A DNA stretch of 64,000 bases from Shewanella corallii (GTDB lineage Bacteria; Pseudomonadota; Gammaproteobacteria; Enterobacterales; Shewanellaceae), in contig NZ_JAKIKT010000009.1 of NCBI RefSeq assembly GCF_023349125.1, forward strand, positions 124,001 to 188,000. The letters are read 5' to 3'. The translations under genes were made by a program, and so were the position numbers. The notes beneath the pieces are model-generated. The model saw only the letters and a program-made list of their open reading frames with translations, was not told the DNA's origin and searched no databases. Below are positions 42,904 to 52,379 of the stretch, one piece after another; the stretch's first letter is position 1, and each line of letters starts with the position of its first letter.

Positions 42904-45378
42904 CTACTCTTTTAGTGTCTCTTCAAACAATTTATGTATACGACGATACTCATCCAGCCAACTCGAAGGCTGCTTAAATCCATGAGGTTCTACCGGATAG
43001 ATGGCGGTTTCAAACATAGGCTTTTCCAGCTCAATCAGCCTTTGTACCAGGCGCACACTGTCCTGAAAGAACACGTTGTCATCCAGTACCCCACTCATAA
43101 TCAGCAAAGGCTTTTGCAGGCCTTCGGCGTGCTCTATGGGCGAGCTTCGCTCATAGGCGATGGGATCTACATCCGGCGTATTCAAAATATTTGATGTATA
43201 AGGAGCATTATAGTGTGCCCAGTCAGTTACGGGGCGTAATGCCGCGCCACTCTGAAACAGTTCTGGTTGCGTAAACAGCGCCATAAAGGTCAGGAAGCCA
43301 CCATAAGAGCCGCCATAGGTACCGGCTCGCTGTGCATCCACATTGGCATGCTTTGCCATCCACTTCACACCATCACTCAGATCCTCAACCTCAGGTTTCC
43401 CCATATTGCGGTAAACCGCGGTGCGCCAATCCCGGCCATACCCCTTGGAACCCCGATAATCCATATCCATTACTACATAACCCTGCTGCGCCAGCAGGTT
43501 ATGAAACATAAATTCGCGGAAATAGCCGGAGAAACCATAATCGGCGTTCTGCAGATAACCGGCTCCGTGGTTAAAGATCACCGCAGGATATTTATCGGCA
43601 CTGTCCGGATTAAATCCAGCCGGCAGATAAACCCGGGCATAAATATCCTCAGCGCCATGGCTTGAGGGAACGGCAACCACTTCCGGCGCCTGCCAGGGGT
43701 AGGACTTGAACTCATTGCTCGTGTAATCAGTGAGCTTTTTCATCTCTCCGCCAATAGGCTGCAGATAAAGCTCTGCTGGCTCGGTTCGCCTTGAAGCGTT
43801 CAGCAGTAGCGCATCCCCCTGAGGACTCAACTCATATTCCAGATTGCCATCCCACTGAGTCAGTTGCTCATCCTTACCTGATGCCAACTCGACACGATAA
43901 ACGTTATAGATGCCGGGGTGCTGCTTATTGGCACGGTAATAGATATATTTTGCGTCCGGACTCAGAGTGATATCGCTGACCACATAAGGTCCCTGCGTCA
44001 GAGCTTTCGCTTTACCACCCAAAGGTTTGAGATAAAGGTGTGAATAGCCGCTCTCTTCCGACAGGTAGTAAAGGGTGTCTGTATCCGGCAACCAGCCATA
44101 CTGGTTATGGGTGTAGTTAACCCATGCATCATCGTGCAGCCTGTGCTGAGTGCTGAACTTACCCTTATCCAGATCTACTGTCGCGATCCAGCGGTCTTTG
44201 TTATCCAGTGCTTCCACCATCAAAGCCAGCTTGTTATCACTGCTGTGCCATTGAACCGGACTCTGACTCCAGCCCCAGTCCAGCATCAAAGCTATGGTGC
44301 GCGGCGACTTTTCAGAGTCGTACTCTTCGCCTTGCGCGGCTGCATTCTCTGACTTAACTTTTGCCAGAACATCCTCATCGTAACCGGTTAAACCTTCGAT
44401 GGTGATTGGCTTTTGAGTACCCTCCTGAGTATCCAGCAGCAAAAAGCTGTGACCGCTGGATTTTGCCTCAGCAACACGGGCACGCGCAGGAACCGCATCG
44501 ACATAGCCATCCTTGCCCAGATAGTCCGGCATAATGTCGTGGTCACTGCGCCACTTATCTGACTTTTCAGACAGGGCAAGCAGGATGTAACGACCATCCG
44601 GTGACACACTCAATTCAGCAATACGCTTACCCTTACCGACATAAAACGGCTCGGCGGCCATGGTCGGATCGACAGCCAGCAGCGCCTGCTTACGTTGCTC
44701 TTTATCTTTGGCATTATCATGTTGCAGCGCGACGTATTTGATTAACCTGTGCTGCTGTTTGGCAAGATAGGAGTCAGGCTCCTGAACTCCTTTGGGGGCG
44801 TTTTGAGTCTCAATCTGCGCCAGCTGATGGGTTAAGCCTGATTCAGTATCAATCACGGACACCTTACCGCCCTGCCAATATGCTATTGAGCCATCGTTTA
44901 AATAGCGTAGATCTTTAATGGCGTTGTTACTGCGGGTCAGCTGACGAACCTTTCCTGACGCTAAATCTTTAACAAACAGATTTCCCTGATAAAGATAGGC
45001 TTTCTCTGTTCCCTTGTTATTCAGAACACCAACACGCTGATCAGCACTGTGAAGCTGAGCCAGCTCTAGCTTGGTTTTACTGCCATTATCCAAGTCCAAT
45101 TGATAATAGTCTTTCAGTACTGAGGCACTTGGCTGGCGGCTGTAATAGACGCTTTGTCCATCATCAGCAAAGTAAGCACCCTGCGCACGAATCCCCATCC
45201 AGTCAGGGTCAGCCATAATCTGTTGCAGAGTAAGGGGTTGGTCAGCCTGTGGAGGCGCCAGCAATTGCACATTGGCCGCTGCAGTCGCAGCAGGCCTGGA
45301 ATCAGCGGGGGCCTGAGTCGTGCTGCAGGCTGACAGAAGTGCCAGCGACAAAGCGCTGACAGCCAGATGTTTGATCAT
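42904..45378 (-). CDS. S9-family peptidase lipoprotein (DPP-IV/acylaminoacyl-peptidase-like)
   Basis: An 824-residue lipoprotein (lipobox LLSACS) with an N-terminal beta-propeller region and a C-terminal alpha/beta hydrolase. The catalytic triad is visible as GTYGGSYGGFL (Ser), GVLDDNVFFQDS (Asp) and PVEPHGFKQP (His). It likely cleaves short peptides outside the cytoplasm. AGGAAGG precedes the ATG at 45378, so the longer frame starting at 45408 is not used. It is monocistronic as far as can be seen. Confidence 0.93.
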   Translation of the reverse strand: MIKHLAVSALSLALLSACSTTQAPADSRPAATAAANVQLLAPPQADQPLTLQQIMADPDWMGIRAQGAYFADDGQSVYYSRQPSASVLKDYYQLDLDNGSKTKLELAQLHSADQRVGVLNNKGTEKAYLYQGNLFVKDLASGKVRQLTRSNNAIKDLRYLNDGSIAYWQGGKVSVIDTESGLTHQLAQIETQNAPKGVQEPDSYLAKQQHRLIKYVALQHDNAKDKEQRKQALLAVDPTMAAEPFYVGKGKRIAELSVSPDGRYILLALSEKSDKWRSDHDIMPDYLGKDGYVDAVPARARVAEAKSSGHSFLLLDTQEGTQKPITIEGLTGYDEDVLAKVKSENAAAQGEEYDSEKSPRTIALMLDWGWSQSPVQWHSSDNKLALMVEALDNKDRWIATVDLDKGKFSTQHRLHDDAWVNYTHNQYGWLPDTDTLYYLSEESGYSHLYLKPLGGKAKALTQGPYVVSDITLSPDAKYIYYRANKQHPGIYNVYRVELASGKDEQLTQWDGNLEYELSPQGDALLLNASRRTEPAELYLQPIGGEMKKLTDYTSNEFKSYPWQAPEVVAVPSSHGAEDIYARVYLPAGFNPDSADKYPAVIFNHGAGYLQNADYGFSGYFREFMFHNLLAQQGYVVMDMDYRGSKGYGRDWRTAVYRNMGKPEVEDLSDGVKWMAKHANVDAQRAGTYGGSYGGFLTFMALFTQPELFQSGAALRPVTDWAHYNAPYTSNILNTPDVDPIAYERSSPIEHAEGLQKPLLIMSGVLDDNVFFQDSVRLVQRLIELEKPMFETAIYPVEPHGFKQPSSWLDEYRRIHKLFEETLKE

Positions 45379-45536
45379 ATTCCTTCCTTTCTTATTATTT
45401 CTGCCCAATCTCTCTTCCTAATTCAGGCAGCATGGTCAATTTATATCACAGGATACTCAGTTAGCCTGAGTCATGTTGAATCCGAACTTTGACAAACAAT
45501 CGGTGCACTGCGGAGCATTCCAGAATAAAGCCTTGG

Positions 45537-46460
45537 TTACCGGCCAAGAATTTCGTAATCCTGGTCCGATATTTGTCTAAGACCATAATGGTGCAGCTTG
45601 GATCTGGAGCCCTCACCATGAGCCTTGGGAGGATAGTAATTACCCTTTAGCGATGGCTGTTCTGAGTAGACCTCATCCAGTACAGCCCTGATATCACTCA
45701 AAGTTTTATCAAGACTGTTTTTAAAGTTGGGCCGTTTGCGAACCGTATGTCCCAGCTCAACCAAACGTAAGAAATATTTGTTCGCCAATGTCTGTAGCTC
45801 TTCCGGCATATCTTTATTTTGGCTCAGCAAAGTCTCGTTATCCCTGGAGCAAAACTCCAGTAACGCCGCGTAAAAGCAAATAGGTTTGTTCGCCATCACT
45901 ACGGCAGGGCCACCACTTGAGTGCCTCAAGGTCCGCTGCTGCAGGTCGAGGATCAGCCTCGGATTCAGTAATTGCTCTTCGGGAGTTATTTCCGCAACAA
46001 CATCCGGACGCAGCCTTGAATAACAAAGAGCAGTCAGGATAAGTGCCAACAGCAGGCAGGTTAAAGAGGTATAGTCGGCAACATTTCTGGGGGCCGCATA
46101 AAAAGTAAGCGCCAACTTATCACCGGGCGTAACCAGTATTTTGATGATTTCCGCATTAGCTGCAATTCTCTCGGGAGGCCCCAACTCAATCAATAGCACA
46201 GGTGAAGCCTGACGTTGCAACTCTTGATTAATTGTCCCTATGTAACGGGAGATTATCTCTCCCCGCTCAACCTGATACGCCGCGTTGCCAGACAACGGTA
46301 ATCGACTCATGTCCAACGCAACACGGTTGGCAACAGTGTCGACACCGGCTTGTTGATTTTCTGCCCTGGACCAGTCGACACCGGCAATATATATCAGTTG
46401 CAACAGCAACCAGAATCCCAGGAATATCGGCAACAACTGCCAGCGTTTACCAATACTCAT
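45537..46460 (-). CDS. Membrane protein with possible cytoplasmic winged-helix-like domain
   Basis: A 307-residue protein with TM1 near residues 12-32, a ~100-residue periplasmic part, and TM2 near residues 125-145. The remaining C-terminal region has LDLQQRTLRHSSGG then ...MANKPICFYAALLEFC and NFKNSLDKTLSDIRAVLDEV, which resembles an OmpR-type winged helix in order and spacing. I do not recognise the family. The ATG at 46460 has GGAGGG just upstream and overlaps the stop of the upstream gene by 4 nt (ATGA). The pairing suggests a periplasmic sensor with an output partner. Confidence 0.62.
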   Translation of the reverse strand: MSIGKRWQLLPIFLGFWLLLQLIYIAGVDWSRAENQQAGVDTVANRVALDMSRLPLSGNAAYQVERGEIISRYIGTINQELQRQASPVLLIELGPPERIAANAEIIKILVTPGDKLALTFYAAPRNVADYTSLTCLLLALILTALCYSRLRPDVVAEITPEEQLLNPRLILDLQQRTLRHSSGGPAVVMANKPICFYAALLEFCSRDNETLLSQNKDMPEELQTLANKYFLRLVELGHTVRKRPNFKNSLDKTLSDIRAVLDEVYSEQPSLKGNYYPPKAHGEGSRSKLHHYGLRQISDQDYEILGR

Positions 46461-47329
46461 TGGCCCTCCGGCGATTCGCACTGCCAGACGGGAGTTACAT
46501 CCCTGAAGTAACCATTCATGGTCAGCGACAGCGAAATCAGATCATCCTGTACAGCGCAAACCAGATCCGTATTTCGTTGGGCCAGCTTTAGATACCAGCG
46601 GGCACCGCTGATATTTTCCCGTATCGGGGTGATGTAATTGCGGGAGAACGCTTTTTCGTCGGCCTCCTGCCAATAGGTGGAAATAATATCCACTTCACCG
46701 GCCGCCAACAGGTTTCTCAGCTCAGCGTGGGAACTGGCATAGCGAATATCCAACTCATCCACATCCAGACCCAGGGTATTAAAGAACCTTTTTGGCAGAA
46801 TATGACCAGAGCGGCTGGTCGGTGAGGACAGGAGGCCCAGAGTCTTCCCTATATAGTAAGACTTCTCAAGTAAGGGTTTCTCTTTATTGGAAAGCAGGAA
46901 TGCAGAATAGCTGGGGTATTGAAGTATGGGGTGGTAGTTGTGTGTGGGCTCTCCCATGAGAGCCTGCATAATGTTTTCGTTTGTCATGACCAGATCAGCC
47001 AGGCCCTTGCCGAGAAACTCTAGCGCATCACTAACTTTATATCCCCAGACCACCTCAACTGCGCCAAATTGCCTCACGATCACAGGGTTCTGACACAACT
47101 TATCCAGCAAGGGGGTAGCAAGGGCCTCTTCCGGGATATGCACAACGAACATATCGCTGTTGACAGCTCCGGGGATCTCGCATTGAGCCGACAAAGACAA
47201 CAAGGAACGCCCGGAAAGGTCTGGTGCCTCTCCCTGCAGCATTCCCAGGGTCATACTTACGGCGGAAAAAAGTAATAAAAACGAAACAATTAACCAGCCT
47301 GATGCTCTGTAATCCGTCAGTGCTGTCAT
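46457..47329 (-). CDS. Membrane-anchored periplasmic solute-binding-like protein
   Basis: A 290-residue protein with an N-terminal hydrophobic anchor (SGWLIVSFLLLFSAVS) and a domain with the fold features of extracytoplasmic solute-binding proteins: DALEFLGKGLADLVMTNENI, YPSYSAFLLSNKEKP, SAFLLSNK and LAAGEVDIISTYWQ. No ABC permease or ATPase is nearby, so it probably works as a sensor rather than in transport. It starts at 47329 with GAGG upstream and ends with an ATGA overlap into the next gene. Confidence 0.7.
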   Translation of the reverse strand: MTALTDYRASGWLIVSFLLLFSAVSMTLGMLQGEAPDLSGRSLLSLSAQCEIPGAVNSDMFVVHIPEEALATPLLDKLCQNPVIVRQFGAVEVVWGYKVSDALEFLGKGLADLVMTNENIMQALMGEPTHNYHPILQYPSYSAFLLSNKEKPLLEKSYYIGKTLGLLSSPTSRSGHILPKRFFNTLGLDVDELDIRYASSHAELRNLLAAGEVDIISTYWQEADEKAFSRNYITPIRENISGARWYLKLAQRNTDLVCAVQDDLISLSLTMNGYFRDVTPVWQCESPEGQ

Positions 47330-47536
47330 TCAATCCTCATTGAATCTCAAGTCCACCGCAATTCAAACAAAAAAAATTACCTGTTACAACAGGTTAATTT
47401 ACCCATCACACGTAACCTATTGTTTACATTAAATTGTTAACAAGAAATTATGAATATTGATAAGTACTTTCAAGAGCCATGTTAAATGTTGGACAATAGC
47501 GCCAACAAATTAACGAGATAACAACAACACCAACCA

Positions 47537-48430
47537 ATGAGAAACATTCTATTTGGGGCGCAACTGCTGGCATTAATTCTGGTTCCGGCAATGTTCAGTT
47601 CAAATGCCCTTGCCTGGGGACAAAATGGCCACCGAGTTATAGGTCAGGTAGCAGAGAATCACCTGACTCCCAATGCCAGTATGGCTGTGGCAGCTTTGCT
47701 GGGGGAGGACAGTCTTGCGGAAGTCTCCACCTGGGCAGATGAGATGCGTTCAAACCCGGATGAGATGTGGCAGGGCATGCACCATTGGCACTATATCAAT
47801 ATGAATGGCACCAATGACTTTAACCCAGATGCCTATAAAGTGGTTGCCGATACTCCCCATAAAGATATTCAGGATATCTATGGCGCTATTCTCAAATCGA
47901 TTGCCGTGCTCGAATCCACAACCAGCAGCCAGCAGGAAAAAGCATTTCATCTGAAACTGCTTACTCATATGGTGGGGGATATTCATCAGCCCATGCATGC
48001 AGGACACAAACACGACAAAGGCGGTAACGATGTCGACGTTGAGTTCTTCCGCAGTCCCACCAACCTGCATGCCCTTTGGGACACCAAACTGATTGAATCT
48101 TTAAACCTGTCATACACAGAATTGTCGGCGTTTATCGATACCAATAATTCATCGCTGATTGACGAAGCACTGAACTCCGCGCCTTCAGACTGGGTACTGG
48201 AGTCTCACACTCTGGCCCAGCGTCTTTATCAGCAACCTAAAACCGGCCTTTCCTATCGCTATATCTACGACTTTATGCCGCTGGTGAAGCAACGACTGCT
48301 TCAGGGCGGCGTACGTCTTGCCGGATTACTCAACCAAATCTTCGATGATTCTGCAACTATGCCTGTCAGTGGTAAGACAGGTGTTGGCGCGGAAACATCA
48401 AACCTCAGTACCCAAAAATATAACCGCTAA
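47537..48430 (+). CDS. Secreted S1/P1-type nuclease
   Basis: A 297-residue nuclease with a signal peptide ending at ...NALA and a mature N-terminus WGQNGHRVIGQVA. In this family the N-terminal Trp main chain and the conserved His/Asp residues bind three zinc ions; visible ligands include H in GHRVIG, MHHWHYIN, LTHMVGDIHQPMHAG and NDVDVEFF with NLHALWD. It degrades single-stranded nucleic acids and removes 3' phosphates. It is followed after 13 nt by the TonB-dependent receptor gene, with which it is very likely cotranscribed. Confidence 0.92.
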   Translation: MRNILFGAQLLALILVPAMFSSNALAWGQNGHRVIGQVAENHLTPNASMAVAALLGEDSLAEVSTWADEMRSNPDEMWQGMHHWHYINMNGTNDFNPDAYKVVADTPHKDIQDIYGAILKSIAVLESTTSSQQEKAFHLKLLTHMVGDIHQPMHAGHKHDKGGNDVDVEFFRSPTNLHALWDTKLIESLNLSYTELSAFIDTNNSSLIDEALNSAPSDWVLESHTLAQRLYQQPKTGLSYRYIYDFMPLVKQRLLQGGVRLAGLLNQIFDDSATMPVSGKTGVGAETSNLSTQKYNR

Positions 48431-48443
48431 GGGAAATGTTGAA

Positions 48444-51400
48444 ATGAGCAACGCACTGAAGAAAAACGCTCTGGCACTGGCAATTATTGCCGGGATGGGC
48501 ATGAGTGGCGCCGCATTCGCGAATGAAACCACTTCTGCTATTAAGGGCTTTATCACAGGACCAAACGGCCAGCCAGCTGAAGGCACCAAGGTCACCATCA
48601 TCCACGTTCCTACAGGCTCTACCAAGGAAGCTGTAGTTAACGAAGCAGGTTTGTTTACCACTCAAGGCCTGCGTGTTGGTGGTCCATACCAGGTAGTTCT
48701 GGATTCGGATGAGTTTGATGACACTATTGTCAACGATATCAGCCTGCTGCTGGGTCACACCTATCCAGTAAATGTGCAGTTGGAGCCGAAGAACGATGTT
48801 GAACGCATCGAAGTAACCGGCCGTGTCATCAGCGCCCTGTCTGGTGGTGTGGGTCCTTCTGTGACCTTTACCGAGCGTGATCTTGAGCGCCGCCCTGCTA
48901 TCAACCGCGACCTGAAAGATATTGTTCGTTCCGACCCACGTATCTATATCGATGAGTCCGGTGGCAGCGACGCTATTCAGTGTGCCGGTGGTAACCCAAG
49001 ATTCAACAGTCTGACCCTGGACGGCGTTCGCATGAACGACAACTTTGGTCTGAACCGTAATGGTTACCCAACTGTACGTACCCCATTCTCCTATGATGTA
49101 CTTGATCAGGTGAGTGTAGAGCTGGCTCCTTTCGATGTTCAGTATGGTGGCTTCACCTCCTGTAACTTTAACGCCGTTACCAAGTCGGGAACCAATGACC
49201 TGTCCGGTGGCATGTTCTATGACTTCACCAGCGACAGCCTGACCGGTGATGAAGTAGAAGGAGAGCATGTAGATCTGGGTGATTTCTCTACCAAGCGTTA
49301 TGGTGTGCATTTTGGCGCTCCGCTGATTGAAGACACCCTGTTCTTCTTCGGTTCTTATGAGAAGTTGGAAGGTAACGAGATCTTTGAATACCCAGGTTTT
49401 GGTGACAAGATCACCAATGCCGACATCGACCGTATCCGTCAGATCGCCAAAGAAAAATATGGTTACGACATCGGTGGTATGCCAGGCAGTGCCCCGGTTG
49501 AAGATGAAAAGCTGTTGATCAAGTTGGACTGGAACATCAATGATGACCACCGTGCTAACCTGATCTATAACTACAACGATGGTTTTGAGATTGATCAGTC
49601 CGATGATTGGGCTGTGACTCTCGACTCACATTTCTACGAGCGTGGTGCAGAACTGCAGTCCTTGGTAGGTTCTTTGTACTCTGACTGGAGCGACAGCTTC
49701 AGTACAGAAGTTCGTATCAGCAAGCAAGATGTTGATATGCGTCAGGAGTCTCTTGATGGGGCCAGCGGCTTTGGTGAAATGCAAATCCGCCATAACGGTA
49801 CCACTGTATTCATCGGCCCTGATGACTCTCGCCAGTCAAACGATCTGGACTATGACAGCTTTAACTTCAAACTGGCAGGTACTTACTACCTGGATGCGCA
49901 TACCATCACCGCCGGTTATGAATATGAAAAGCTGAACGTCTTTAACCTGTTCATGCAGCACACTCAGGGCGAATTCCGTTTCCGTTCAATTGAAGACTTC
50001 GAAAACGGCATGGCAGATCGTGTGTACTACAACAACTCTGCGGGCACTAACAACCCGAATGATGTTGCAGCTAACTTCAGTTTTGCCCAGCACACCTTCT
50101 ATGTTCAGGACCAGTATGAGTTCACTGACGTGGATCTGACTCTGACCTTTGGTCTGCGTTATGACTACTACACCAGTGATGATGTACCTAATCCTAACCC
50201 TAACTTCCAAGACCGCTACGGCTTCAGTAACCAGAAGAACATGGATGGCATCGACCTGCTGCAACCACGTGTTGGCTTTAACTGGCAGGCAACTGATGCG
50301 CTGGAAGTTCGTGGTGGTTTCGGCCTGTACTCTGGTGGTAACCCGAACGTTTGGGTATCCAACTCTTACTCCAACGATGGTGTAACTCAGATTGGTACCT
50401 TCCGCAGTGGCTTCGACCTGTTTAACAACCCAATGACAGATGGCGAGAAGCCTGGCTTTGGTGTACCACAGGAGATGTTTGACGAAGTGGCCAATACCCC
50501 AATTGGCGGTGGTGACGGTACTGTAAACGCCATTGATCCTAACTTCGAAGTTCCTTCTGAGTGGAAATTTGCCCTGGGTGGTACTTACACCACAGAAGAT
50601 AACTACATCTTCGCTTTGGATATCCTGCACAGTGAGAAGAAAGACTCTGCCATTGTTCGCGACATCTCTATCGCTTACTCGGATCAGGTAGCGCCGGACG
50701 GACGCCCAACTTACGACAAGCTGAATAACCGCGGTCGTAACAACGACTTCCTGTTGACTAACGTCGATGGTGACGGCGGCCAGTCTACTGTTATCTCTAC
50801 CTACGCATTTAAAGAGTGGGATAACGGTATCAATGCCACCATAGGTTACGCCTACACCAATGCTGAAGACGTTAACCCAATGACCAGCTCTGTAGCGGGC
50901 TCTAACTACAGTAACATTGCTGTATATGACGCCATCAACCCAAGTCTGGCAACTTCAAACTACGAAGTACCACACCGCTTCACCCTGCAGTTGGGCTACG
51001 AAGTTGAGTTCTTCGCTGGCTACTCCACTAACTTCTTCCTGCTGGGTCAGGCAAGTGAAGGTCGTCCATACAGCTACACCTTCGACGACAGCGATGGTGC
51101 GTTCGGCGATGGCAACTGGAACGGCGACCGTCAGCTGCTGTACATCCCAATGGTTGACGATCCAAACGTGGTATATGCAGATGGCTTCGATAAAGCTGCC
51201 TTTGATCAGTTCATTGCAGACAACGGTCTGAGCCGCGGTTCTATCGTTGGCCGCAATAGCCTGAACGCTGATTGGTGGGTGAAGTTCGACCTGAAAGTTT
51301 CCCAGGATATTCCAGGTTTCTGGGATGGTCACAAAGGTCAAATCTACATGACCATCAAGAATGTGGGTAACCTGCTGAACGATGATTGGGGTGTACTGAA

Positions 51401-51554
51401 AGAAGGTGCATTCGTAGGCAACCGTATGGTTGAAGCCAGCATTAACGACCAGGGTCAGTATGTCTATGACAGCTACTCTGGAAACGACGCTCTGACTGTA
51501 GAGAACCAGGCATCACTGTGGCAGATGAACATTGGCGTAAGCTACAAGTTCTAA
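48444..51554 (+). CDS. Oar-like TonB-dependent outer-membrane receptor
   Basis: A 1036-residue outer-membrane protein. After the signal peptide (AGMGMSGAAFA) comes a carboxypeptidase-regulatory-like domain (KGFITGPNGQPAEGTKVTI), a plug domain (about 130-240, with FDVQYGG and FNAVTKSGTN), and a long beta barrel ending in YKF, typical of barrel termini. Its relatives include Oar and other TonB receptors without a classic TonB box at the very N-terminus. The ligand is unknown. The start at 48444 is chosen because the signal peptide begins there; the longer frame overlaps the nuclease. Codon usage is strongly optimised, suggesting high expression. Confidence 0.88.
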   Translation: MSNALKKNALALAIIAGMGMSGAAFANETTSAIKGFITGPNGQPAEGTKVTIIHVPTGSTKEAVVNEAGLFTTQGLRVGGPYQVVLDSDEFDDTIVNDISLLLGHTYPVNVQLEPKNDVERIEVTGRVISALSGGVGPSVTFTERDLERRPAINRDLKDIVRSDPRIYIDESGGSDAIQCAGGNPRFNSLTLDGVRMNDNFGLNRNGYPTVRTPFSYDVLDQVSVELAPFDVQYGGFTSCNFNAVTKSGTNDLSGGMFYDFTSDSLTGDEVEGEHVDLGDFSTKRYGVHFGAPLIEDTLFFFGSYEKLEGNEIFEYPGFGDKITNADIDRIRQIAKEKYGYDIGGMPGSAPVEDEKLLIKLDWNINDDHRANLIYNYNDGFEIDQSDDWAVTLDSHFYERGAELQSLVGSLYSDWSDSFSTEVRISKQDVDMRQESLDGASGFGEMQIRHNGTTVFIGPDDSRQSNDLDYDSFNFKLAGTYYLDAHTITAGYEYEKLNVFNLFMQHTQGEFRFRSIEDFENGMADRVYYNNSAGTNNPNDVAANFSFAQHTFYVQDQYEFTDVDLTLTFGLRYDYYTSDDVPNPNPNFQDRYGFSNQKNMDGIDLLQPRVGFNWQATDALEVRGGFGLYSGGNPNVWVSNSYSNDGVTQIGTFRSGFDLFNNPMTDGEKPGFGVPQEMFDEVANTPIGGGDGTVNAIDPNFEVPSEWKFALGGTYTTEDNYIFALDILHSEKKDSAIVRDISIAYSDQVAPDGRPTYDKLNNRGRNNDFLLTNVDGDGGQSTVISTYAFKEWDNGINATIGYAYTNAEDVNPMTSSVAGSNYSNIAVYDAINPSLATSNYEVPHRFTLQLGYEVEFFAGYSTNFFLLGQASEGRPYSYTFDDSDGAFGDGNWNGDRQLLYIPMVDDPNVVYADGFDKAAFDQFIADNGLSRGSIVGRNSLNADWWVKFDLKVSQDIPGFWDGHKGQIYMTIKNVGNLLNDDWGVLKEGAFVGNRMVEASINDQGQYVYDSYSGNDALTVENQASLWQMNIGVSYKF

Positions 51555-51574
51555 TCTGACTCAGCTAATATGCA

Positions 51575-51603
51575 AAAAGGGCATCATTTGATGCCCTTTT
51601 TTA
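51575..51603 (+). terminator. Intrinsic terminator after the TonB receptor
   Basis: An 11-bp stem (aaaagggcatc/gatgccctttt) with a 4-nt loop and a T-run. It lies 18 nt after the stop. Confidence 0.9.
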
Positions 51604-51617
51604 CGTTTTCAATTCAG

Positions 51618-52190
51618 TCAGCTGATATCGAGAAAGTTCTGCAGCAACTCATGTCCCTGCTGAGTCAATATAGACTCAGGGTGAAATTGAACGCCATACA
51701 AGGGCATTGTTCTATGGCTAATCCCCATGATCTCGCGACCATGAACAGGATCATCAAACCAGGCGTCCAGCTCAAACTTGTCCGGCACCTGGTCCAACAG
51801 CAATGAATGATAGCGAGTCACTGTAAGCGGATTCGACAAACCTTTAAACACACCGCCCTGGTTGTGATTGATATTACTGGTCTTGCCGTGCATGACTCTT
51901 TGCGCTCTGACCACCTCAACGCCGAATACCTGACCTATCGCCTGATGTCCCAAACAAACGCCAAGCAGGGGAATCTGGCCGGCAAAACTCTCAATCGCTT
52001 TGAGGGACACGCCGGCTTCGTTGGGACTACAAGGACCCGGAGAGATCACCAGGTGTGAGGGAGCAATATCTTTGATCTCCGCCACACTGATCTCATCATT
52101 GCGGCGAACCATGATCTCCTGCCCCAGCTGCTGGAAATATTGCACCAGGTTAAAGGTGAAAGAGTCATAGTTGTCGATCATCAACAGCAT
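51618..52190 (-). CDS. pabA: Aminodeoxychorismate/anthranilate synthase glutaminase component
   Basis: A 190-residue class-I glutamine amidotransferase that supplies ammonia for p-aminobenzoate (folate) or anthranilate synthesis. The catalytic Cys is in LLGVCLGHQ, with His and Glu in VQFHPESI; LLMIDNYDSFT and VISPGPCSP are conserved. No trp genes are near, so PabA is more likely than TrpG. It is convergent with the TonB receptor gene. Confidence 0.9.
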   Translation of the reverse strand: MLLMIDNYDSFTFNLVQYFQQLGQEIMVRRNDEISVAEIKDIAPSHLVISPGPCSPNEAGVSLKAIESFAGQIPLLGVCLGHQAIGQVFGVEVVRAQRVMHGKTSNINHNQGGVFKGLSNPLTVTRYHSLLLDQVPDKFELDAWFDDPVHGREIMGISHRTMPLYGVQFHPESILTQQGHELLQNFLDIS

Positions 52191-52379
52191 TAAAGTGTCC
52201 CGAAAAATCCATTGCCAAGATTGGCTTATTGGCGGCGAATGCTACCACAGCCAAAGCCGACATTCATCAACACCAAACATAGTCTAGACTTGATAGAGGG
52301 CATGACTATAACTAAAACACCACCGCCTTTCCCTGAGCCTATAAATTAACTGGACCGGTAAGGATGGCCCAGAGCCTAT

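Noticed and set aside
48405..49550. 381-codon frame antisense to the nuclease and TonB receptor
   Set aside because: It mirrors the highly biased codons of the receptor and matches no family.
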